From assembly GCA_030613445.1 (NCBI GenBank), contig JAUWLY010000185.1, positions 1 to 6,115 of the forward strand: a DNA stretch of 6,115 nt, written 5' to 3'. The notes below the pieces were generated by a model. The model made no database searches, was not told the origin of the DNA, and saw nothing but the letters and a program-made list of their open reading frames with translations. The DNA comes from Candidatus Stahliibacteriota bacterium (GTDB lineage Bacteria > Hydrothermota > Tepidihabitantia > SM23-42). A program made the position numbers and the translations under genes. Shown in pieces: positions 1 through 5,866 of this stretch (within the stretch, counting starts at the first letter, position 1; each line of letters opens with the position of its first letter).

Positions 1-247
1 CCTGTATGAAGGTAACAGGAGAGATCTTTTCTTTTCAAAAAAAAGAGAAAAGAAGCCGAAGAGGCAAGATACCAAAAGTATCCAAACTTTCAGGCAAAAG
101 GACTGTTACCGGACAGAACTCTGGAGAGCTTTATACAAAAAAGCACCGACGGGGCAATTCCTAATCATAAGGTGAGTCCTTACAGAGTTTACTTAAAGAG
201 CTATTTCCTAATTTTTAGGAAGAATCTCTCAGGTAAAAAGACAGAGT
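1..247 (+). promoter_or_regulatory. Tandem glycine riboswitch (two aptamers)
   Basis: A cis-acting mRNA leader that senses glycine. Both aptamers show the conserved blocks of the family. The first has GGAGAG at 18-23, GCCGAAGAGGCAA at 55-67 and CTTTCAGGCAAAAGGACTG near 87-105. The second has CTGGAGAGC at 121-129, GCACCGACGGGGCAA at 143-157 and CTCTCAGGTAAAAAGACAG near 226-244. P1 of aptamer 1 is a perfect 8-bp stem (11-18 with 103-110), and P1 of aptamer 2 pairs 118-123 with 242-247. CTGT at 2-5 can pair with ACAG in the inter-aptamer linker (113-116), as in the leader-linker kink-turn of tandem glycine riboswitches, so the RNA begins close to base 1 and its promoter lies outside the window. 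Aptamer 2 is long, with two extra hairpins (168-182 and 205-221). Known family members usually control gcvT operons or glycine/alanine symporters. No such gene follows here, so the switch looks orphaned. Confidence 0.93.
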
Positions 248-294
248 AAGAGTAAGAGAGTAATATAATTATTTTTTTATTCTGTCTTTTTATT
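235..294 (+). terminator. Riboswitch expression-platform terminator
   Basis: A 14-bp stem pairs 235-248 (AAAAAGACAGAGTA) with 278-291 (TATTCTGTCTTTTT), with one G-U pair, a loop of about 29 nt and a T-rich 3' arm. Its 5' arm contains CAGAGT (242-247), the 3' strand of P1 in the second glycine aptamer. The terminator and the ligand-stabilised aptamer therefore exclude each other. This is the layout of an ON switch: glycine binding would keep P1 formed and allow readthrough. The direction of the switch is inferred from this overlap. Confidence 0.85.
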
Positions 295-350
295 CACTAA
301 AAAATACAATGTTATATTTTTATTAAAGTGAATATTTTTCCAAAAAGTAA

Positions 351-470
351 AACAAGTATTATAGGAATGATTTAATATTAAATTTAAAAAAGAAACCTAG
401 CTTGTACATTAGGGAGATAGCTGAAATTTTGGATATTAATCGAGGTATAGTATCGAGGATTAAAGTGTGA
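351..470 (+). pseudogene. Remnant of REP-associated (RAYT/IS200-like) transposase C-terminus
   Basis: One frame stays open for 39 codons between stops at 348-350 and 468-470, with no ATG. Its conceptual translation includes LYIREIAEILDINRGIVSR, a clean helix-turn-helix pattern (REIAEIL, a turn at DINRG, then IVSRIK). In Firmicutes, REP-associated tyrosine transposases (Y1 family) often end in a DnaA-like helix-turn-helix of this type, preceded by a segment resembling the DLILNLKKKPSL seen here. The catalytic HUH domain is absent, so at most the tail of a gene survives. A ten-base match to the REP-like repeat at the other end of the window (472-481 is the reverse complement of 5736-5745) sits directly after it, which fits the usual RAYT-REP arrangement. 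It could instead be the tail of another DNA-binding protein, or chance coding potential. The family assignment is inference. Confidence 0.4.
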
Positions 471-496
471 GAAAGAACCGTTGTACTGGCTCAACA
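465..496 (+). repeat. Possible degraded REP-like motif
   Basis: GTGTGAGAAAGAACCGT followed by a CTGGCTCAACA-like tail resembles the reverse complement of the repeat at 5725-5751 (GTGTCAAAGAACCGTCCCC and then TGTCACA). Ten bases (472-481) are identical and the ends are only similar. Its position right after the possible transposase tail supports the match, but ten bases alone could be chance. Confidence 0.3.
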
Positions 497-622
497 ATTC
501 GGTATCTTTTTCTAACTTTTCGTAAAGGGTTTAATAATTAAATCCCCATGTCACGTAGATGATTGGATAAATAAGAGCGGGGCAGAGATCAAGAAGTCTG
601 GTAGATATAATTTAAACTTCCT

Positions 623-650
623 TTTACGTGGTTTATTTTAGCTGTATAAA
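623..650 (+). promoter_or_regulatory. Possible sigma-A type promoter for the small gene
   Basis: TTTACG (623-628) and TATAAA (645-650) are separated by 16 bases and could act as -35 and -10 boxes. Transcription would start near 657, at the base of the hairpin at 656-691. In DNA this AT-rich such pairs arise easily by chance, so the call is weak. Confidence 0.3.
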
Positions 651-655
651 AGAGT

Positions 656-691
656 GTAAGTTTATTAGATATTTATTATCTAACTGCTTAC
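656..691 (+). promoter_or_regulatory. Hairpin in the leader of the small gene
   Basis: GTAAG (656-660) pairs with CTTAC (687-691), and TTAGATA (665-671) pairs perfectly with TATCTAA (677-683) across an asymmetric internal loop. A run of eight T bases (704-711) lies 12 bases past the stem, too far for a canonical intrinsic terminator. It could be an operator palindrome, a leader structure that hinders or protects the mRNA, or a weak terminator. Confidence 0.3.
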
Positions 692-740
692 AAATTTATT
701 GTATTTTTTTTCGTTTGACTATTTAAAAAGGTAAATGATT

Positions 741-1241
741 ATGTCTATAACAAATTTTAGTCAGGGATCTATTGGCTGGAAATTTCAAACATTTCGAAGA
801 GATATATTAACAGGTTTTTTGGATGATCTAGTTGAGCACAAAGGTACTGGATTTTCAAACAATGAATGCGATGAGGTTAAAAAAATTTTAGAAAAATTAA
901 CAAATTACTATACTGCAGTACCATTAAAAAACATTTGGAAGCATTACAATAAATTCTCAAAAATATACTCAGAGTGGAATAAACATATTGGAAATCATGA
1001 TACTGCTAAGAAAAATAGAGATAGCAATTTACTTAAACTTCGAAAAATAAGATATAAAATTGGTAAAAAATCAAGGAAAATTGGTCGGATAGTTGATACA
1101 GAAGCTGATCTAAAATTTATAGATGCACAATATGAAGCAATGAATAATCTTGTTAAGGCTTTTCCTGAAATATTTAAAAACCTTAGTAAAGCTTTAGTAA
1201 AAATCTTAACCAAGCTTGATAAATTAAATTCGGCTTATTAG
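741..1241 (+). CDS. Hypothetical small basic alpha-helical protein
   Basis: I do not recognise this family. The start at 741 gives 166 residues and is preferred because the AAAAGG ribosome binding site (726-731) lies 9 bases upstream. The in-frame ATG at 735 is only 3 bases from it but would add just two residues. The protein has about 25 lysines and 7 arginines against about 18 acidic residues, so it is strongly basic. The cluster around residues 90-116 (KKNRDSNLLKLRKIRYKIGK and on) would suit nucleic-acid or membrane binding. The C-terminal third (about 125-161) looks like amphipathic helix with regularly spaced hydrophobics and lysines. There is no signal peptide, clear membrane segment or catalytic motif. 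Its DNA is visibly more AT-rich than the large gene downstream, suggesting a different origin. The gap to that gene is 289 bases and contains a repeat, so co-transcription is not evident. It could be a phage- or defence-related accessory protein, but nothing in the sequence establishes this. Confidence 0.6.
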   Translation: MSITNFSQGSIGWKFQTFRRDILTGFLDDLVEHKGTGFSNNECDEVKKILEKLTNYYTAVPLKNIWKHYNKFSKIYSEWNKHIGNHDTAKKNRDSNLLKLRKIRYKIGKKSRKIGRIVDTEADLKFIDAQYEAMNNLVKAFPEIFKNLSKALVKILTKLDKLNSAY

Positions 1242-1370
1242 AGATGTTTTCTTTAATTATAATTGTTTTATTTTTTTGAAGGAGAACTTATTTACTTTTT
1301 TCGTAAGGATTGAAACCTAACAATAGCATGCAACAGAAATTACACGCTTCCAGTTCGGGAGAAAATAGTA
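1242..1370. other. Intergenic stretch after the small gene
   Basis: This stretch holds a T-rich run (1263-1276), a ribosome-binding-site-like GAAGGAG (1278-1284) with no start codon at a usable distance, and no convincing terminator hairpin. I find no gene and no clear promoter for the large gene downstream. Confidence 0.5.
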
Positions 1371-1463
1371 GGGTCAAACTTTATTCTTGACAGTTCATTT
1401 AAAGTATTTTGTCAACAATAAAGATTTGACCCCAGTAATTTGACATGACCCCAGTAATTTGAC
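1371..1463. repeat. REP/MITE-like palindromic and tandem repeat element
   Basis: An imperfect inverted repeat pairs 1371-1392 (GGGTCAAACTTTATTCTTGACA) with 1410-1432 (TGTCAACAATAAAGATTTGACCC), with one mismatch and one extra base, around a 17-base loop. The right arm runs into two direct copies of TGACCCCAGTAATTTGAC (1427-1444 and 1446-1463), a perfect 18-base repeat with a 19-base period. Short palindromes ending in TTTGACCCC or GGGGTCA resemble REP elements mobilised by RAYT/IS200-like transposases, which fits the possible transposase remnant at 351-470. The element ends 67 bases before the start of the large gene and may have displaced or supplied its leader. Confidence 0.6.
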
Positions 1464-1518
1464 TCGACACTTCGTAAACATGGAAAAAGTTAGGTGGAAC
1501 CACAGCTTACTAGGGGAA

Positions 1519-1524
1519 AGGAGG
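1519..1524 (+). promoter_or_regulatory. Strong ribosome binding site that fixes the start of the large gene
   Basis: AGGAGG at 1519-1524 sits six bases upstream of ATG at 1531, near-ideal spacing. The same frame stays open upstream to a TTG at 1459, but that codon lies inside the repeat element and has no ribosome binding site of its own. Translation should therefore start at 1531. Confidence 0.85.
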
Positions 1525-1530
1525 AGAACA

Positions 1531-4500
1531 ATGAAGACTTTATTTGAAAAACTAGAACATCGCCGCGGCAAATACTTCGTAGGTCGGCAAAAGGAAAAGA
1601 AGATTTTTAAGAAACTTCTAAAAACATCGCACCTAGACTACAACATCTTAGTAATTTATGGTCCTGGTGGCCGGGGTAAGAGTTGGCTTTTGGATGAGCT
1701 TAGGGATATCTGTCATGAGCGCAAAACTCTAGCAGGTCATGTGAGTATTGAAGAGAAAGGATCAGTCGTTGATATCTTAAGCGAATTTCGAGCTCAGATA
1801 GATCCTAGGCAAAGGCGGTGGTCTTCGTTCCGTGAGTTTGATAATCTATTGAATCGTTGGTGGTTAGCTCAAGCAAAATTGAGAGGACCAGAAAAAGTGG
1901 TAAAAGGAAGAGAAAGATTAGCTACTAAGGTAAACTCAGGACTCATTAAAGAAGTTGCAGAGCTAGCTGTTCAGGGAGCTATTGGGAGTGTGGTAGGAGG
2001 AGCAATTGCCGGTCCAATAGGAATCGGCATAGGAGCGATTACCAGCCTTGCTTTGGAAGGTCTTCAGTCAACTGTTCAAACTTTATTGGAACGAGGACTA
2101 ACGATTGAAGAGGCAAGACTCATTTTGACCATTTTGGACGCCCTTATGACAAAGTTTGTCGAAACTGTAAACAAGTTAGCACATGTTCAACGCATAATAT
2201 TAATGTTTGACTCCTTTGAGCATAGGTCACCAGAATTAGATACATGGATTCGAACCAAATTCCTTCCCCTATTAAACCCAGACAAAATAGTAGTGATTAT
2301 CGCTGGACATGATAGATTAGATAGACGTGAGTGGTATAAACCGTATCTTGTCCTTCACCAAATTGAGTTAAAAGCGTTTAATTTTCTGGAGACAAAGAGG
2401 TACTTGAGGCTTCGAGGTATTTCGGCTGGCCCGGAGCAGGAACGAATTTACAGGAAAACCAAAGGCTTACCTCTGGGGGTAGCTGTGTGGGCAGATGTAC
2501 GAATAAGGGACAATAAGACAAGCTCAATCCCTGAGGCTAATGCCGCAACAAATGTTACGACTGTTGTAGTAGAATGGTTGTTACAAGGCATATCAAAGGA
2601 GTTGGGGGACACAATACGGGTCTGTTCAGTACCACGCATATTGAATGAGGAGATCATAACCACTTTGTTTGGGGAGAGGCTGTCATTACAGCTATTTGAC
2701 CAGTTGTTGGGCTATGGATCACTGTTTCGAACCTGTGCTGAAGGTTTATCCATGCATGAAGATGTACGGCCATTTTTTGTAACTAATCTTCGATGGAGAA
2801 CTCCTGAGCGCTATAGGGCTATACATGAGTGTATGGCAACCTATTATAACAGAAAGTTGCAAGAGCTTGAAGCTAAAAGGGGTATCTTTGACGCCATATG
2901 GAAAATCGTATTGATTGAAAAGCTGTATCATGAATTTGTACTCAGTCTAGAGCGAGGATTGCACGAACTCGACCATAGGATTGAAGTTCTACGAACAACC
3001 TATCATTTATCACTGGCTAAATCTATAATTAGCGAAGTAGAAAAGTTTCTGACAGATTTGGAATTGCCTAAAGCTCTACGCCTCTGGCTAGATTACTACA
3101 AGGGATTGTTATTTTATGATGAAGGTGATTGGTTAAAAGTGAAACAACAGTTTGCTCATGTCCTGGACGTAATAGATGAGGATAACTCAGCTCTTAAATC
3201 ACGGGTGCTGTCTGACTTGGGTATATTGTATTTTAATCAAGGTAGTATAGAGAAAGCCGAAAATTGTTATAGGAAATGCCGAATGATAATGGAGCAACTG
3301 CAAGACGAGGTTAGTCTTGCGCGTGTAGTGGCTTACTTGGGGGCTAATATCTACAGGATAAAGGGTGATTTGGACAAAGCTCTTAATCTCTACATGGAAA
3401 GTTTATCTCTGTTCAGAAAACAATCTGACAACTTTGGAATCGGAAGAGTATCGTTAGATATAGGTAATATCTATAGACTTAGAGGTCGATTTTCGGAAGC
3501 TCTAAAATACTGCCAAGACAGCTTAAATATCTTTAATAAATTGGGTAATGACTACGAGAGAGGTAGAGCTTTGTATACAATTGGTAGAGTACTTATGTCT
3601 CAAGGGCTATTAGATCCGGCACTTAATTATCACCTACAGGCATTAGAATTATTGCGAGCAGTTAATGCACCATTTGGAATTGGTATAGCTTTGCGGAATA
3701 TAGGAGATGTTTATCGATTGCAAAGATGTTTGCAAGATGCTTTTAAAGCTTATAACGCTAGTTTGAATATTTTCTCGAAATTGGGCATGGAGATGGAATT
3801 TGCACGAGTGCAGGGAGATCTTGGCACTTTGCATGTTGATATGGGAGATATAACGAAAGCTAAAGAGTATTATGCGCAGTGTATGGAACTTAAAGAAAAG
3901 CTAGGCGATGAATATGGCATAGGAATTACTTCCTACTATCTTGGTAAACTATACTTTGGACAAGGAATGTGGCACAAGGCTCGTGAGAAGTTTGATAAGA
4001 GCCTTGAGATCATGAATAAACATGGAAATTCGCAAAAACAAGGAGAAATACTGATCGAGTTGTGTAAGCTTGATATGCATGAAGATGAATCTCTGTTTCA
4101 ACAACATTTAAGGCAAGCTATATCTTTGGCGGGAGAGTATGTTTTTCACGATCAATTGGCCGAATTGAATTACTTGAATGGAATCCTATTGATCAAGGTT
4201 AGCAAGTTCATCGAGGCATACCATGCATTCGGAGCTGCATTGATTAATGCAGCAAGACATTCAGCTTCGAAGTTGGAAGCTATCTTTGCAAAAATTAAGA
4301 ATACGATTCAAAGCTTGGCAGATGATCTGATAGTGCTTCCTCAAATGACTGAGTTAAGCAGATATCTTATTAGTTTTCTCCAAGAGCAAGAGTTTGGCAT
4401 TTCTCACCCAGCGATAGTGATTTCCCTTGAAGAAATTCAAAGAGATTTGGTAAATAAAGCAATAACACTAAGACAATCGAAGTTGACAAAGGTGTTAAGC

Positions 4501-5550
4501 GAAGTAGATCAAATCATGGAACAGGCAACCCAAAAAAAAGTTTTTCCAGGAGCAGCAGTATGGGTCGCCTGGTGTAACGAAACAATAAAGTGTTCTGCAT
4601 ATGGGCAGACTGCAGATAGAAAATATGATACCTACAGTCCAATGCTGGTTACCACGAAGACACTCTATGATTTAGCGTCTTTGACCAAAGTGGTTGCAAC
4701 CACCCCAGCTATTATACACTTGGTAGATCAGAGACAACTTAGATTCGAAGATCCTGTCTCAAAATATATACCAAAATTTGGGACTGATCCACAAAAGGCT
4801 TCGGTGACAATCTGGCATCTTCTTACCCATACTTCAGGGCTACCAGTTCATGTTAAGCTGTACGAACACTATCGAGGCAGAGACAAAATGCTTGAGGCCA
4901 TTTGCCAACAAAATCTGTTATTCCAGCCTGGTACCCAATATTTGTACTCCGATCTAGGGTTTGCCTTGCTGGGAGAAGTTGTAAGTGCAATAAGCTCGCT
5001 CAAACTTAATGAGTACGCTCACAGGTACCTATTTGAACCATTAGCCATGAAAGATACAATGTTTAACCCCCCAAAAGAAGTGTTGGGTCGAATTGCACCT
5101 ACTGAGTATGTGAAGTGGAGAGGAGGACTTGTACATGGCCAAGTTCACGATGCGAATGCTTGGGCCATGGATGGTGTCGCAGGACATGCTGGTCTATTCT
5201 CAACTGTTGAAGATTTGGCAAGGTTTTGTAAAATGCTTCTTGGGTTCGGTGAATACAGTAGTAAAAGAGTACTTAAGCTCAATAGTGTTGTTGCAATGAC
5301 ATCACAGCAAAACATAGGTCCTATTCAATCCTGTGGTATAAGCTGGATGCAAAACATTTCACATTTTATGGGGAAGTTAGCTAATAACGATACTTTCGGT
5401 CATACCGGTTTTACCGGAACCTCGATTGTGATCAATCCTAGACAAGGTTTGGCTATTATTCTCCTGTCAAACCGAGTTTGTCCTACACGGGATGGACCTG
5501 AGATTACTCCTTATAGGCAAAGATTAGCAGACGTACTTGCAAAACTTTGA
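1531..5550 (+). CDS. STAND NTPase - TPR - serine hydrolase (beta-lactamase-like) fusion protein
   Basis: A predicted cytoplasmic protein of 1339 residues. Residues 1-330 form a P-loop NTPase of the AAA_16/STAND type: FVGRQKEKKIF at 16-26, Walker A GPGGRGKS at 44-51 with K50, Walker B RIILMFDSFE at 221-230 with D227, a sensor-like VVIIAGHDRL at 254-263, and KGLPLGVAVW at 311-320. The Walker A to Walker B gap is unusually long and contains a glycine-rich hydrophobic segment (147-178). Residues 340-420 are probably a winged helix. About ten TPRs span 516-908, six of them in exact 40-residue register. Residues 985-1339 match the class C beta-lactamase/DD-peptidase-like family (Pfam Beta-lactamase), with SLTK at 1050-1053 (nucleophile S1050), HLLTHTSGLP at 1096-1105, YSD at 1139-1141, VAGHAGLFST at 1216-1225 and HTG at 1291-1293. 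All catalytic positions look intact. STAND proteins are NTP-driven switches whose repeats sense a trigger, so an NTP-gated hydrolase is the likeliest reading. There is no signal peptide, although this hydrolase family usually works outside the cytoplasm. Substrate and biological role, perhaps defence or signalling, are inference. Confidence 0.92.
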   Translation: MKTLFEKLEHRRGKYFVGRQKEKKIFKKLLKTSHLDYNILVIYGPGGRGKSWLLDELRDICHERKTLAGHVSIEEKGSVVDILSEFRAQIDPRQRRWSSFREFDNLLNRWWLAQAKLRGPEKVVKGRERLATKVNSGLIKEVAELAVQGAIGSVVGGAIAGPIGIGIGAITSLALEGLQSTVQTLLERGLTIEEARLILTILDALMTKFVETVNKLAHVQRIILMFDSFEHRSPELDTWIRTKFLPLLNPDKIVVIIAGHDRLDRREWYKPYLVLHQIELKAFNFLETKRYLRLRGISAGPEQERIYRKTKGLPLGVAVWADVRIRDNKTSSIPEANAATNVTTVVVEWLLQGISKELGDTIRVCSVPRILNEEIITTLFGERLSLQLFDQLLGYGSLFRTCAEGLSMHEDVRPFFVTNLRWRTPERYRAIHECMATYYNRKLQELEAKRGIFDAIWKIVLIEKLYHEFVLSLERGLHELDHRIEVLRTTYHLSLAKSIISEVEKFLTDLELPKALRLWLDYYKGLLFYDEGDWLKVKQQFAHVLDVIDEDNSALKSRVLSDLGILYFNQGSIEKAENCYRKCRMIMEQLQDEVSLARVVAYLGANIYRIKGDLDKALNLYMESLSLFRKQSDNFGIGRVSLDIGNIYRLRGRFSEALKYCQDSLNIFNKLGNDYERGRALYTIGRVLMSQGLLDPALNYHLQALELLRAVNAPFGIGIALRNIGDVYRLQRCLQDAFKAYNASLNIFSKLGMEMEFARVQGDLGTLHVDMGDITKAKEYYAQCMELKEKLGDEYGIGITSYYLGKLYFGQGMWHKAREKFDKSLEIMNKHGNSQKQGEILIELCKLDMHEDESLFQQHLRQAISLAGEYVFHDQLAELNYLNGILLIKVSKFIEAYHAFGAALINAARHSASKLEAIFAKIKNTIQSLADDLIVLPQMTELSRYLISFLQEQEFGISHPAIVISLEEIQRDLVNKAITLRQSKLTKVLSEVDQIMEQATQKKVFPGAAVWVAWCNETIKCSAYGQTADRKYDTYSPMLVTTKTLYDLASLTKVVATTPAIIHLVDQRQLRFEDPVSKYIPKFGTDPQKASVTIWHLLTHTSGLPVHVKLYEHYRGRDKMLEAICQQNLLFQPGTQYLYSDLGFALLGEVVSAISSLKLNEYAHRYLFEPLAMKDTMFNPPKEVLGRIAPTEYVKWRGGLVHGQVHDANAWAMDGVAGHAGLFSTVEDLARFCKMLLGFGEYSSKRVLKLNSVVAMTSQQNIGPIQSCGISWMQNISHFMGKLANNDTFGHTGFTGTSIVINPRQGLAIILLSNRVCPTRDGPEITPYRQRLADVLAKL
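1969..2064 (+). other. Glycine-zipper segment inside the NTPase domain
   Basis: This stretch encodes residues 147-178 of the large protein, a run of small and hydrophobic residues with stacked GxxxG spacing (G152-G156, G157-G161, G164-G168) and no charged residue between Q148 and E176. Such glycine zippers pack helices tightly and often sit in membranes or oligomeric pores. It lies between Walker A and Walker B, where STAND NTPases normally have compact alpha/beta structure. Whether it inserts into membrane or is a buried insertion cannot be decided from sequence. Confidence 0.6.
3076..4254 (+). repeat. TPR-encoding repeat array within the large gene
   Basis: This stretch encodes residues 516-908 with about ten tetratricopeptide repeats. 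The consensus seen is a helix with LG.IY, then QG or RG, then A..YY..SL.I....G. From about residue 596 to 836 the units recur every 40 residues (120 bases): GANIY, GNIYR, GRVLM, GDVYR, GTLHV and GKLYF head successive units. The longer period, compared with 34 for classical TPRs, matches the TPR_10/TPR_12 type found in kinesin light chain and LGN and in many bacterial STAND proteins. The array probably binds the trigger or partner protein. Confidence 0.85.
4483..5547 (+). other. C-terminal serine hydrolase (beta-lactamase-like) domain
   Basis: This stretch encodes residues 985-1339. The domain is near full length for the family (about 350 residues) and keeps the three active-site elements: S1050-x-x-K1053, Y1139-S-D and H1291-T-G. 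The Y-S-D form in place of Y-x-N, and H-T-G in place of K-T-G, point to the esterase/DD-peptidase side of the family, not to true antibiotic-hydrolysing class C beta-lactamases. It resembles stand-alone bacterial hydrolases annotated as serine hydrolase, such as the YbbE type. The domain appears to have been joined whole to the TPR arm through a helical linker at about 960-985. Confidence 0.88.
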
Positions 5551-5700
5551 TAACTTTACAGTATTTAATTTACTCTATAGTGCTAGGTTATCAGTGCCAC
5601 CGCTTCGCGTAACAGACGATTCGCTCTTGAGGTTGAAACGACATTCGCCTCTAGCTGAGGACATCACAAACGATTAAAACATTAATTTAAATAACATTTA
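5551..5700. other. Intergenic stretch downstream of the large gene
   Basis: I see no gene, RNA gene or terminator here. The patch at 5595-5665 is more GC-rich than its surroundings (GCCACCGCTTCGCG and following) but encodes no sustained reading frame and matches nothing I recognise. It may be a relic of an older gene or repeat. Confidence 0.5.
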
Positions 5701-5763
5701 AACTTATAATATGTGACAGGGGACTGTGACAGGGGACGGTTCTTTGACACATTTTTATAAGTT
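5701..5763. repeat. REP-like palindromic element with 13-bp tandem duplication
   Basis: AACTTATAA (5701-5709) and TTATAAGTT (5755-5763) are perfect inverted arms, reinforced by ATGTG (5711-5715) against CACAT (5748-5752). Inside, TGTGACAGGGGAC occurs twice in tandem (5712-5724 and 5725-5737), followed by GGTTCTTTGACACA. I recall the core TGACAGGGGACGGTTCTTTGACA as a repeat common in Firmicute genomes near REP-associated IS200-like transposases. It differs in sequence from the element at 1371-1463. Confidence 0.7.
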
Positions 5764-5866
5764 AAAGGTTTTGAAACTTGACTCCTTATTCCGACTCAAA
5801 AAAGTTGAGGACATGAATAGAATAGGTCTACGTATTAAGAAAGAGCTACTTTGAGGCTTCAGAAGA

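Larger units (their letters stand above)
471..734. other. AT-rich intergenic stretch without a recognisable gene
   Basis: Between the transposase-like remnant and the small gene I see no intact reading frame and no RNA gene. It holds a short hairpin (527-534 with 538-546, one bulge, three-base loop, no T-tract), a possible promoter near 623-650 and a hairpin at 656-691. It may be decayed DNA that separated the glycine riboswitch from its former target gene. Confidence 0.5.

Noticed and set aside
527..546. Hairpin GGGTTTAA with TTAAATCCC as a possible terminator
   Set aside because: The loop is only three bases, the stem has a bulge and no T-tract follows.
995..1213. Minus-strand open frame opposite the small gene
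   Set aside because: It is a mirror of the Lys-rich coding frame on the plus strand, without a ribosome binding site or a recognisable domain.
1278..1290. GAAGGAG ribosome-binding-site-like sequence
   Set aside because: No ATG, GTG or TTG lies at a usable distance and no reading frame follows.
1307..1316. GGATTGAAAC, which resembles the 3' end of many CRISPR repeats
   Set aside because: It occurs once, with no second copy, no spacer-length periodicity and no cas genes.
1387..1415. TTGACA at 1387-1392 as a -35 box for the large gene
   Set aside because: No acceptable -10 box lies 16-18 bases downstream, and the hexamer is part of the inverted repeat arm.
1459..1530. Upstream extension of the large gene to a TTG codon at 1459, adding 24 residues
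   Set aside because: The TTG lies in the tandem repeat element and has no ribosome binding site, while AGGAGG six bases before the ATG at 1531 is near ideal and the first conserved motif (FVGRQ) follows at once.
2448..3834. Three short minus-strand frames inside the large gene (2448-2663, 2746-2931, 3649-3834)
   Set aside because: They overlap sequence with clear NTPase and TPR coding signal on the plus strand and show no domain or start signal.
5580..5680. GC-richer patch considered as a tRNA or gene fragment
   Set aside because: No cloverleaf, T-loop consensus or sustained reading frame could be found.
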